Origin: Pelagihabitans pacificus
Lineage (GTDB): Bacteria; Bacteroidota; Bacteroidia; Flavobacteriales; Flavobacteriaceae
Reading direction: 5' to 3'
Length of the DNA: 64,000 nt
NCBI RefSeq assembly: GCF_009371985.2
Contig: NZ_VIKU02000006.1
Coordinates: forward strand, 124,001 to 188,000
Part shown: positions 46,265 to 55,192 of the stretch, piece by piece
Layout: every line of letters begins with the position of its first letter
How positions within the stretch are numbered: position 1 is the stretch's first letter
Made by a program: the position numbers and the translations under genes
Notes under the pieces: generated by a model
Database searches by the model: none
What the model was told of the DNA's origin: nothing
The model's input: the letters and a program-made list of their open reading frames with translations, nothing else

Positions 46265-47707
46265 ATGATGAGATCAACTGAAGGGTACGAACCATCACAT
46301 AGCCCCCAGAGATTACGTTGGGTAAAAAGAATTATCACCTTGATAGTGGGTACTGTTATTTGGTACCTCCCCATTCCTTGGGGATTAAGTCCGGACGCTT
46401 GGCACCTGTTCGCTATTTTTATTACGGCCATCATAGGAGTTTTACTGGATGCCCTGTCTATTTTTACCGCATCGGTTCTTGCATTGGTAGCCGTAGTACT
46501 ATTGAGGGTTCTCACTCCTGAAAAAGCCTTTTCAGGTTTCTCGGAGAGCTTTATACTACTTATTCTGGCAGCTTTTTTGGTGGCCAAAGGGGTGATTAAG
46601 TCCGGATTGGGAAGACGGATCGCATTCCTTTTAATTCGCCGCTTTGGCAAGTCTACCTTAAATTTAGGGTATTGCATTGTTGCTACGGATACGCTTTTGG
46701 GGCCTGCCATTCCGAGTAATACGGCAAGATCGGGAATTCTTTATCCCATTACCCATGCACTGTCTTTGGACACCGGATCACTGCCGACGCCGGAAAGCCG
46801 AAAAAAAACAGGAACGTATCTTATGATGACAGCCATATCTGGACACACCATAAGTTCTGCATTATGGTTTACGGGTATGGCTGCCAATCCAGTAGGAGCC
46901 GGTATTGCCGCTCAATTTGGGGTAAACATGAATTTTGGTAATTGGGTGTTTGTGGCTTCGGTACCCTGCATCATTGCTTTGATTGCGATCCCCTTGGTAT
47001 TGTATAAGCTTTTTCCGCCTGAAAACAAATACACCCCCGAAGCCCCTGAAATGGCTAAAAATACGCTGCTTGAAATGGGTCCCATGAGTCGGCAAGAGTG
47101 GATTATGGGCATTACATTTTTTGGAATGATCCTTCTTTGGGCTTTTTCACCCCTTTTGAACATCAACCTGGCCATCATTGCCTTTCTTGGATTATCGATA
47201 CTGATATTGGCGAACGTGTACACCCTGGAAGATATTCGACAAGGGGCGGGTGATGCGCTTGAAACCTATGTATGGTTTGCCATTTTATATATGATGAGTA
47301 CCGCATTGAACGACATGGGTTTCATGAAAACCCTAGGCGCTCAAATAGCTGCTCAAATTAGTGGTTTCAACTGGGTTACCGTATACATCCTTTTGACCGT
47401 ATTGTATGTGGTAATCCACTATTTGTTTGTCAGTCAAACGGCACAATTGCTGGCTTTATACGCCGTATTTTTACAGGTAGCCGTAAATGCGCAAGTACCT
47501 GCTGCGCTAATGGCTTTTATGCTCTCTTTCGCCACCAATTATTTTGCGGTGATCACGCCCCAAGCCTCCAGTTCCAATGTTTTATTTGCCGGAAGTGGCT
47601 TTTTACCGTCGGAAGATATTTACAAGCAAGGAGCGGTCATCACGGTTTTGAACACCGTCATATTCCTTCTGGCAACTCCTTGGATCTTGTGGTCATCATC
47701 GGTGTGA
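46265..47707 (+). CDS. DASS/SLC13-family anion transporter (dicarboxylate or malate type)
   Basis: A 480-residue inner-membrane carrier with about 12 hydrophobic segments. The paired family motifs are visible: PSNTARSGILYPI (about 150-162) and VITPQASSSNVLFAG (about 435-449), the latter normally an SNT-like substrate-binding loop. The closest named relatives are 2-oxoglutarate/malate and CitT-type exchangers. It is the sole gene in its transcription unit. Confidence 0.85.
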   Translation: MMRSTEGYEPSHSPQRLRWVKRIITLIVGTVIWYLPIPWGLSPDAWHLFAIFITAIIGVLLDALSIFTASVLALVAVVLLRVLTPEKAFSGFSESFILLILAAFLVAKGVIKSGLGRRIAFLLIRRFGKSTLNLGYCIVATDTLLGPAIPSNTARSGILYPITHALSLDTGSLPTPESRKKTGTYLMMTAISGHTISSALWFTGMAANPVGAGIAAQFGVNMNFGNWVFVASVPCIIALIAIPLVLYKLFPPENKYTPEAPEMAKNTLLEMGPMSRQEWIMGITFFGMILLWAFSPLLNINLAIIAFLGLSILILANVYTLEDIRQGAGDALETYVWFAILYMMSTALNDMGFMKTLGAQIAAQISGFNWVTVYILLTVLYVVIHYLFVSQTAQLLALYAVFLQVAVNAQVPAALMAFMLSFATNYFAVITPQASSSNVLFAGSGFLPSEDIYKQGAVITVLNTVIFLLATPWILWSSSV

Positions 47708-47833
47708 AGAAATTATGATTCCCGAGCTAACTGGTAACAAAGAATGATAATCAGCAATCGAAGCGTATCTTTTTATAAATGCCTATTAGAGGTTCGTTAC
47801 CCATTCAAAATACCGTTAGTAACAGTCTAAAAA

Positions 47834-47941
47834 ATGAATCCCGAATTGAAGGAAATATCCAATTTTTTTAGAACGGATTATCCTTTAAATAAAGATGGAC
47901 TAAAAGAGTTGCTTTCTTTCTTTGAAATGAAAGACCTTTAG
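47834..47941 (+). pseudogene. Fragment resembling the N-terminus of a Crp/Fnr-type regulator
   Basis: Opens ATG AAT CCC and encodes 35 residues (from MNPELKEISNFF to FEMKDL) before a TAG. The stretch resembles the start of Crp/Fnr cAMP-binding-fold regulators, and a one-base shift after it gives KGSQILMVEEEEKY, which could be its continuation. It is too short to function. Confidence 0.4.
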
Positions 47942-47960
47942 GAAAGGCAGTCAAATTCTT

Positions 47961-48462
47961 ATGGTCGAAGAAGAGGAAAAATACTCAACACGAGGTTTGA
48001 ATGCGGTACGAACAATGGATTATTGGAAGTCATCCGATTTTCTAGGAGACAGGATAAAAGGTATTCCAGCCGTGCACGGATATGGATGTGTAGCCAAACC
48101 GATGGGAAATGTCATGGGCTTTTTCATACAGTTGCCCGATGAGAAATCCATTTATGTAAGCTCGGATACTATTTACACAGATGCCGTAGACAATGTTATA
48201 AAGAAATATAAGCCAGCTATTAACGTTGTAGCCTGTGGAACTGCTCAAATGGACATTTTCAAGCCGTTGCTAATGGCTATGGCGGATATAATCAGATTTG
48301 TAAAGAATTCACTTGAAAAGTCATCACAAATCACTTGGAAGCTGTAAATCATTGCCCCACCACAAGAAAGCAGCTTCGCTCCAAATTGACCACCTATGGA
48401 GTATTGGAAAACCGTATATTCCAGAAGATGGAGAGATGATTGAAATTGAATATAGCCGGTAA
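47961..48462 (+). pseudogene. Decayed metallo-beta-lactamase-fold hydrolase, C-terminal half
   Basis: From about 48030 the sequence reads as the C-terminal half of an MBL-fold hydrolase (GIPAVHGYGC, YVSSDTIYTD), with the HxHxDH-bearing N-terminal half missing. The frame breaks twice: in an A run at 48316-48319 (one base lost, after which TNHLEAVNHCPTTRKQLR follows in another frame) and near 48415 (then IPEDGEMIEIEYSR in a third frame, ending at 48462). Two frameshifts and a missing half make it a pseudogene. Confidence 0.7.
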
Positions 48463-48686
48463 TTGGTACAATTTCCAACAATCCATGAACATATAGCATC
48501 CTGGGTTATAGTCAAAGAATTTAGGTACTCTACATCCCTCATTCGAAAAACGGCAACATCTTTAGGCACAAGCGTATCAAATGATAGCGCTTTAAGCCAG
48601 ATAGTTCGTTCTCTGATAAGACTACAAAGTTTATTACCTTAGATATCAAAGATAAAGAGCTTCAATTCCATCAAATAAACGAGTTA
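48463..48686. other. 224-base gap after the MBL remnant
   Basis: Contains a short open stretch on the plus strand (about 48501-48641, starting ASWVIVKEFRY) that looks like a remnant of coding sequence, but I cannot assign it. No promoter box or hairpin was seen. Confidence 0.4.
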
Positions 48687-49391
48687 ATGCTGAAATTCTT
48701 TAGAAAAATTCGAGCGGCCCTCATTAAACAAAGAAAATTTCGTACGTATCTCGCATACGCGGTAGGTGAAATAGTATTGGTAGTCATCGGAATATTAATA
48801 GCCCTCTCGATCAATAATCTTAAAGATGCAGCCGATCTTATAAAAGAAGGACAACATCTCTACAAAGACATCATTACCGAATTGCGTGAAGACCTTAAGG
48901 ACATCCAGGAAAATGCCGACTATAACAATTATTTTCTTGAAAGATACAGACTAGGGAGAAGAATTATATTGACCGATAAGGAAAAAGAAAAAAGCGATTC
49001 GCTCGCCGTAATAGCTTCCGAGCTCACAAAGTTTTCAGATTTTAAAAACGACAGACCCATATACGACCGTCTTTTTACCAGTGGGGAACAAGACCTCATC
49101 AATGATCCGGAAATACTGGGTGATCTGAAACGGCTGGCCGTGTTATACAACTACATAAACAGGCTGGAGAAAAACCAACAGGACTTTATGTACATCGTCT
49201 TGCCTAAAATTGCCGATTATATAAGGATAAATCCACCTGAAATAAAAGATCTTGATGCCTTATATGGCTATAGATTCCACAACGATATAGAGATTTTCAT
49301 CATTATCATGGAGGAAAAGGAACAGCTTTATCAAGATGCCGCAGACCAGCTAAACGAGCTATTAGCCGACTTGAACGCAAAGTTGGAATAG
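48687..49391 (+). CDS. DUF6090-type membrane-anchored protein
   Basis: A 234-residue protein of a paralogous flavobacterial family. The N-terminal LKFFRKIRAALI and a membrane helix YAVGEIVLVVIGILIALSIN (about 27-46) are the signature. The rest is a helical, charged domain probably facing the periplasm. Role unknown; members often occur in multi-copy clusters. It is followed by decayed DNA. Confidence 0.8.
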   Translation: MLKFFRKIRAALIKQRKFRTYLAYAVGEIVLVVIGILIALSINNLKDAADLIKEGQHLYKDIITELREDLKDIQENADYNNYFLERYRLGRRIILTDKEKEKSDSLAVIASELTKFSDFKNDRPIYDRLFTSGEQDLINDPEILGDLKRLAVLYNYINRLEKNQQDFMYIVLPKIADYIRINPPEIKDLDALYGYRFHNDIEIFIIIMEEKEQLYQDAADQLNELLADLNAKLE

Positions 49392-49459
49392 CGATACACC
49401 CTTATACGAAACACTATAGCCAAATAAATCACACATCAAACATAAATTGTATTCATATA

Positions 49460-49807
49460 AGACAACGAGTTAAAAAAATCGGAAAAGAAAAACAGCGTTA
49501 TAACAATTTTAACGTCTTATACGACTTGGTCAAGAAAAGCAACCCTGCTTTGGACCTTCCAGAGGGTGATTTAAAAACGATAGGATCATAACTTCTTTTT
49601 AAGCCCGACACCTCGAAACAGTCAATAAATGTAATGTCTTTCGCGACAAAACTGTATCCGGATTCGACGAATCTCTTTGACGGTTTGGCAGAGGTCCATC
49701 TGTATGTTGCGAACAAAGTAAAAGCCCTATAGAATTTTGAGAAATAGTTATAGTTGAATCCGCAAAACCACAATGCGCTTAGCAGATTAATGGAGCTCCA
49801 AAAATAA
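49460..49807 (+). pseudogene. TPR-tail remnant of a serine-hydrolase-type protein
   Basis: A single reading frame is recognisable through this stretch but is interrupted by four in-frame stops. It encodes phrases such as KLYPDSTNLFDGLAEVHL and LNPQNHNALSRLMEL that match the TPR tail found in the serine hydrolase at 13281-15098 (LYPESSNVYDSYAEACM, LDPENKNAEEKI). The catalytic domain is not visible upstream. Confidence 0.65.
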
Positions 49808-50517
49808 TGACCAGCCGATTATGAGCTGTAGAAGATATAGCAAGTAACTATTTTCCCATAGGAACCGGTACATACATTAGGCAGCGATACAATTGGATCA
49901 CCAACTTTAACAAGTTCTTCCCCGCCCCTAAAAAAAGGCGTGCTGGCCGAGAAAATGTCGCGTTGGATATCTTTGGGAGTATACACCTCCTAAGGCTAAA
50001 AATTGAGGCTGAATAAAGGTTTCAGAAGTAAAGACCGACGCATTATTGGCTCTACCTTGCTCTTAGAATTCTATAATCAGGATGTTATCGCCCTAATCCA
50101 AATTCCCTCTAGGCATCCTAAGTCCGTCTAGGGTCAGGACGGTGTCCCAATTCTGAAAAGACTGGGATTCACCATTTCCTAAGTCCTGATTGGTTTAGTT
50201 ACAGTGATGCAAAAGCTATTATGTACCAAATAGCGGAGCAAGGATGGACTACATGAACTGTGTAAAACATCGGATGACATACCACCCACGGGCCAATACG
50301 AAAAAATACTAATGAATAAATAGGATAAAAAGAACGACTTAGGATTCAAACTGTCATTGCGGGCAGATTTCCAAACCGGAAAAATGTCGCAATCACTTAT
50401 CTTTAGGGCGGGAGACAATTTCATATGGATTGTTTTCCTCCCCCTAAAACAAGATTGTCGGTAAAAATTACCAATCATGCAAGAAACCGATTGTCTGTAA
50501 GCTTGGAACCAGTATAG
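49808..50517. other. 710-base stretch without an intact gene, probably decayed coding sequence
   Basis: All frames are broken by stops at short intervals. Phrases such as GFKLSLRADFQTGKMSQSL hint at former coding sequence but match nothing I know. There is no hairpin, promoter or repeat of note. Confidence 0.5.
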
Positions 50518-51378
50518 ATGTTACAATTAATTAACCAAAAATATCCTCCTCCAAATCCTGGCTTACGAAGTATTATTACCGCCTTGCTTTTTGGGCTGTT
50601 CATAGGTTTATTTCTATTGTTCTTCGAACCATTCGACATCAATTTGGCTACCTATAACAACAAAGTCTTGGTTTTGCTATTCTTCGGCCTTATTACGGCA
50701 CTAGTTTTATTCGTTTTTCTTTATTTATTACCTCTGGTACTTCCGAAAGTATTCTCAGATAAACATTGGAAGGTTAAACATCAAATTATTCTTTACTTCA
50801 TAATTCTATTTGTAATCGCTACGCTCAACGGGGTATACACTAATTATATAAACTCTTTAAACTTTAGTTGGTCTAACTATTGGTGGATTATTAATCGAAC
50901 ATTTGTTCTTGGTGGGATACCCATTACTTTTTTAACACTAATCGACTATCACCGAAAAATCACATTAAATGTTAATCAAGCGAATGAAATTCTGGAGACC
51001 AAAAAAGAATTCAAAGAGAGTGTAGATGGGACCACCTACCAGTTTTCGACCGATTTAAAAAATGAAATTGTCAATTTTAACGAGGATGATTTCTATTATG
51101 CAATGGCAGAAGGCAATTATATCGATATGTTCAGTTTGGACAAAAACCAACTAAAAAAAGTCACATATAGAGTTTCACTGTCTTCATTTGAAAATCAATT
51201 GACCTCCACATGTCTGAAAAGGTGCCATCGTTCTTATTTGGTAAATCTTAAAAAAGTAACCAACATTTCGGGAAATGCACAAGGTTTAAAACTTGAACTA
51301 AGAAATCAAACGGTCGCGATTCCTGTTTCAAGAAAATACATACCAAGTGTTAAACAATTTTTTCTTCAATTTCCATAG
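50518..51378 (+). CDS. Membrane-anchored LytTR transcriptional regulator
   Basis: A 286-residue protein with about four membrane helices (about 18-150) and a C-terminal LytTR DNA-binding domain (about 185-283). The DNA-binding part shows DFYYAMAEGNYIDMF and TCLKRCHRSYLVNLKKV, the conserved core. No histidine kinase or receiver domain is present, so the membrane part may itself sense a signal. It is 97 bases upstream of a DUF2306 membrane protein, a likely target. Confidence 0.88.
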   Translation: MLQLINQKYPPPNPGLRSIITALLFGLFIGLFLLFFEPFDINLATYNNKVLVLLFFGLITALVLFVFLYLLPLVLPKVFSDKHWKVKHQIILYFIILFVIATLNGVYTNYINSLNFSWSNYWWIINRTFVLGGIPITFLTLIDYHRKITLNVNQANEILETKKEFKESVDGTTYQFSTDLKNEIVNFNEDDFYYAMAEGNYIDMFSLDKNQLKKVTYRVSLSSFENQLTSTCLKRCHRSYLVNLKKVTNISGNAQGLKLELRNQTVAIPVSRKYIPSVKQFFLQFP

Positions 51379-51475
51379 CCGTTTCCATAAAATAAAACGT
51401 TTGTCATTCAAATCATTTCCTTGATGTTCGACCCATTCTTTTACTTTAAATCACAAGCTTTGGTAAGTTTGGAAC

Positions 51476-52078
51476 ATGAGAAAACTTGCTTTTATTACTT
51501 TTTTATTAGTCGGAGCGATTTCAATGATTGTCATGTCTTACCATTACTTCGAGTTAGATAGCACGGGTGTGCTTGAACGAAAGGAAGTCGCTGAAGAACT
51601 TTGGTATCTATTTACTTTTAGAACGCATATTCTTTTAGGATTGGTAGCTATTTCCAGTGGACCATTTCAATTTTTAGAAAAAGTATGGGTATCCTATAAG
51701 TCTATCCATAAAAGAATTGGATATGTATACGTGTCAAGTGTAATCATTAGCAGCGTATCTGGACTTGTGATTGCCCAATACGCCATGGGAGGCTGGATAT
51801 CCACAATGGGATTTTCCTTATTATCGGTAGCTTGGTTATTCATTACCATCAAATCAATTATTTCTATACGAACCGGGAAAATAAACAGTCATCAAAAATG
51901 GATGTTTTTAAGTTACTCTTTGACCTTTGCCGCAATAACCCAAAGAACATTATTGCTAGTTCCACTTTTAACGGAAGTACCTTTTATTCCCATCTATCGA
52001 CTCTCAGCCTGGTTGCCGTGGTTACTCAATCTCAACATTGCATATTTTCTTTTTAGCCGCTATTCATCGGAAACTTAA
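51476..52078 (+). CDS. DUF2306 membrane protein
   Basis: A 200-residue protein with about six membrane segments of the DUF2306 family. Conserved histidines in RTHILLGLVAISSGPFQF, KSIHKRIGYVYV and SHQKWMFLSY suggest a heme- or metal-binding membrane core, which is inference. It follows the LytTR regulator. No function is established. Confidence 0.8.
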   Translation: MRKLAFITFLLVGAISMIVMSYHYFELDSTGVLERKEVAEELWYLFTFRTHILLGLVAISSGPFQFLEKVWVSYKSIHKRIGYVYVSSVIISSVSGLVIAQYAMGGWISTMGFSLLSVAWLFITIKSIISIRTGKINSHQKWMFLSYSLTFAAITQRTLLLVPLLTEVPFIPIYRLSAWLPWLLNLNIAYFLFSRYSSET

Positions 52079-52326
52079 TACACTACTGCGTGTCCAATTC
52101 CCCGGAGGCACCTATAATAAGTACGAAGACAAATCACCATAACATGAGCTATTTTGTTGCCTACCTTCACGGGCAAATAGCAACAAAGACTGGCGCATAT
52201 TAATTGCAACGCTCTCGAAGGTATCGGGTCTTAGCTAATTTGATGAACAGCTATCCCGCGATTCCCATTTTGTTCCTGTTTTGCCGGATAAAATCGTACA
52301 TTACCCTTTTCTAAATACCCATATCT

Positions 52327-54045
52327 ATGCGATTACGAAAAGATAAATTATGGTGCTTATCGATCAGCCTGCTTTTTCTAGCTGCTTGCTCAACACCCAA
52401 AACCCCTTCTGCAACCCTGTTAATTCACGGTGGCCCCATTTATACGGTCGATTCGACCCAGGCAATGGTGGAGGCCGTTGCTACGAAAGACAATAAAATC
52501 CTATTTGCAGGAAGCCTCGCCGAGGCAAAAAGCTATAAAAACCAGGATACCCGGGTCATCGACCTGAAGGGTAAGACCATGACCCCCGGTCTCATCGAAG
52601 GGCATGGCCATTTTATGGGTTTGGGATACAATGAGTTAAATCTAGACCTGCTCAATACCACTAGCTATCAGGAAATTGTAGATGCGGTAGCCGAAGCGGT
52701 AAAGACGACAGAGCCCGGTGAATGGATTACCGGACGGGGATGGCATCAAAGCAAATGGACGGAAATGCCGGCGGACACCGTAAAGGGTTTTCAAACGCAT
52801 CACAGGTTGAGCGAGGTATCTCCCGATAATCCAGTATACCTGCGTCATGCCAGTGGCCATGCCGGTTTTGCCAACGCCAAGGCTATGGAAATTGCAGGAG
52901 TGCAAGTGATGGCCAAGGAAGGAAACACCCTTGAGATAGAAGGCGGTGAAGTCATGCTGGACGCCCTGGGTCGACCTACGGGTATTTTTAATGAACGAGC
53001 CATGACCTTGATCACCCAACACATACCGGAATCTACTCCCGAAAAAAACACCAAAGCCTTCGATTTGGCCGTAGCAGCCTGCCATAGAAATGGCATTACG
53101 GGCTTTCACGATGCCGGTATCGGCCGGCAGAATATTGCGCTCTACGAAGAAATGAAGGCCAAGGACCGGATGAAAGTGCGCCTCTATGCCATGCTCACCG
53201 GATGGGACAAGGAGTTGCTCAATGAGTGGTACGAAAATGGTCCGTTTGTAGACCCCGACAATTTGTTGACCATCCGTTCCGTAAAATTGAACTGCGATGG
53301 CGCCCTGGGTTCAAGGGGAGCTTGGTTGTTGGAAGCCTATACCGATAGACCAGGGCATTTCGGGCACGAAACCCTCCCGATGAACTTTGTAAAGGAAACC
53401 GCCCTAAACGGATTACAATATGGTTTTCAAGTTTGTTCACACGCGATAGGTGATCGGGCCAACAGGGAAATTCTAGATCGCTATGAAACCGCGTTCGCTG
53501 AATTGCCCGATGCGGCCAACGATCATCGATTTCGAATCGAGCATGCACAACATCTGCACCCTGATGACATCCCCCGTTTTGCGGAGTTAAAGGTAATACC
53601 GGCTATGCAGGCCGTACACATGTCCTCCGACAGGCCTTGGGCCATCGATCGACTGGGAGAAAAACGAATCAAGGAGGGAGCCTATATGTGGCAAGACTTG
53701 CTACAAAGTGGTGTACCTATCGTCAATGGTACCGATGTACCGGTAGAACCATTGAACCCGATTGCCAGCTTCTACGCCAGTGTAAGTCGCAAAACCTTAC
53801 AAGGCACCCCAAAAGGGGGTTATGAGCCAGCGCAAAAGATGACCAGGCAACAAGCCTTAAGGTCGTATACATTGGATGCCGCCTATGGTGCTTTTGAAGA
53901 GGACATAAAGGGTTCCATCGAAGTAGGCAAACTGGCCGATTTTACCATTTATACCCAAGATTTGATGACCGTGGAGGAAGATGAGATCTTAGATACGGAA
54001 ATCGCCATGACCATTTTTGACGGCAAAGTGGTGTACACCAAATAA
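52327..54045 (+). CDS. YtcJ-like amidohydrolase lipoprotein (amidohydrolase family 3)
   Basis: A 572-residue lipoprotein (Cys21 in FLAACSTPK) with a complete amidohydrolase-3 metal site: HGH at 93-95 in LIEGHGHFMGLG, SHAIGDRAN, IEHAQHLHP and NGTDVPVEP. Hydrolyses amides or imides; related YtcJ proteins have broad specificity. Not closely related to the amidohydrolase pair at 8.7-13 kb. A hairpin TTTGTTGC / GCAACAAA lies in the gap upstream (about 52152-52185). Confidence 0.88.
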   Translation: MRLRKDKLWCLSISLLFLAACSTPKTPSATLLIHGGPIYTVDSTQAMVEAVATKDNKILFAGSLAEAKSYKNQDTRVIDLKGKTMTPGLIEGHGHFMGLGYNELNLDLLNTTSYQEIVDAVAEAVKTTEPGEWITGRGWHQSKWTEMPADTVKGFQTHHRLSEVSPDNPVYLRHASGHAGFANAKAMEIAGVQVMAKEGNTLEIEGGEVMLDALGRPTGIFNERAMTLITQHIPESTPEKNTKAFDLAVAACHRNGITGFHDAGIGRQNIALYEEMKAKDRMKVRLYAMLTGWDKELLNEWYENGPFVDPDNLLTIRSVKLNCDGALGSRGAWLLEAYTDRPGHFGHETLPMNFVKETALNGLQYGFQVCSHAIGDRANREILDRYETAFAELPDAANDHRFRIEHAQHLHPDDIPRFAELKVIPAMQAVHMSSDRPWAIDRLGEKRIKEGAYMWQDLLQSGVPIVNGTDVPVEPLNPIASFYASVSRKTLQGTPKGGYEPAQKMTRQQALRSYTLDAAYGAFEEDIKGSIEVGKLADFTIYTQDLMTVEEDEILDTEIAMTIFDGKVVYTK

Positions 54046-54155
54046 ATTGTAGTAATTCAAAACCCGGCAATATAGGGTTCCGATCTAAAAGGGAAAATGC
54101 CCTTTCCACTCGATACCAAATACATAAACCTTACGAAAAAACCCTTTGAAGAGGA

Positions 54156-54539
54156 ATGAAACAGGATTTGGAGAAAAATAAAAAGAACGCCATTGCTTTC
54201 TATAAAATGGCATACGAGGGTAACCCATCAAAGGCAGTGGAATTGTATGTTGGCGATGTGTATATTCAGCATAACCCATTGGTCGGGGATGGAAAACAAC
54301 CATTTATTGACTATTTTGAAAGAATGGCAAAGGACTATCCCGACAAACGCATTGAATTTGTTAGATCGGTAGCGGAGCAAAATTTGGTAGCATTGCATAC
54401 ACATCAAACATGGCCGGGGGATGAAGAATACGTAACGATGGACTTTTTTAGATTTGACACTAACGGTAAAATCGTGGAGCACTGGGATGCCATGCAACAG
54501 GTCCCGAAAGAATCCGCCAATGCCAATGGGATGTATTGA
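54156..54539 (+). CDS. NTF2/SnoaL-like protein
   Basis: A 127-residue cone-shaped alpha-beta protein of the SnoaL-like group. Visible parts are NAIAFYKMAYEGNPSKAVELY, YIQHNPLVGDG and TNGKIVEHWDAMQQVP. The HNP and HWD motifs are typical of the pocket of this group, sometimes described as aldol-condensing. Substrate unknown. Confidence 0.8.
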   Translation: MKQDLEKNKKNAIAFYKMAYEGNPSKAVELYVGDVYIQHNPLVGDGKQPFIDYFERMAKDYPDKRIEFVRSVAEQNLVALHTHQTWPGDEEYVTMDFFRFDTNGKIVEHWDAMQQVPKESANANGMY

Positions 54540-54605
54540 CTTATATTCAGTACGTTCAAAACTTCGAAGCTGTTTGAGTAAATACCGGGAAACTTTCAAG
54601 TATCA

Positions 54606-54989
54606 ATGATTGAAAACGTCCACCATATTGCGATTATTTGTTCGGACTATGAACGTTCAAAGTCTTTCTACACCACCGTCTTGGGACTCGAAGTGGTGAG
54701 GGAAGTCTACCGGGAAGGGCGGCAATCCTACAAACTGGACCTGGCCTTGAATGGCAGGTATATCATCGAGCTTTTCTCCTTTCCTCATCCCCCGAAGAGA
54801 ATATCAAGGCCAGAAGCTACCGGACTGCGACACCTGGCGTTCGAAGTGGATGACATCGGGAAAGAAGTACTCCGTTTGAAAGAACATGGCATTACGGCGG
54901 AAGCCATCCGAATAGATGAACTTACCCAAAAGAGATATACCTTCTTTTCCGACCCGGACGACCTGCCCATCGAATTTTACGAAACGTAG
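54606..54989 (+). CDS. Glyoxalase-I-like VOC metalloprotein (SMU1112c/YaeR type)
   Basis: A 127-residue single-domain VOC protein. The four metal ligands are in place: His in VHHIAI (about residue 7), Glu in IIELFSF, His in RHLAFEV and Glu in PIEFYET. The usual role is metal-dependent isomerisation or detoxification of small carbonyl compounds; the family has no settled substrate. Confidence 0.85.
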   Translation: MIENVHHIAIICSDYERSKSFYTTVLGLEVVREVYREGRQSYKLDLALNGRYIIELFSFPHPPKRISRPEATGLRHLAFEVDDIGKEVLRLKEHGITAEAIRIDELTQKRYTFFSDPDDLPIEFYET

Positions 54990-55192
54990 GCCTAGCACTT
55001 GTTGGTATGGGATGAAATAGCCACGACCTAGCAAATAAGGATTCTCACCATGGACGATTACACCATCATGCCCTTGAAAATTAGTATTTTTAATAAGACA
55101 ATGACCTACCAAGCCAGCATACCATAGGAAACGGTTGGGAAATAAAAATGTCGAGAGCGCTACATCACGCCTAGAACCGATACATAACGTTT

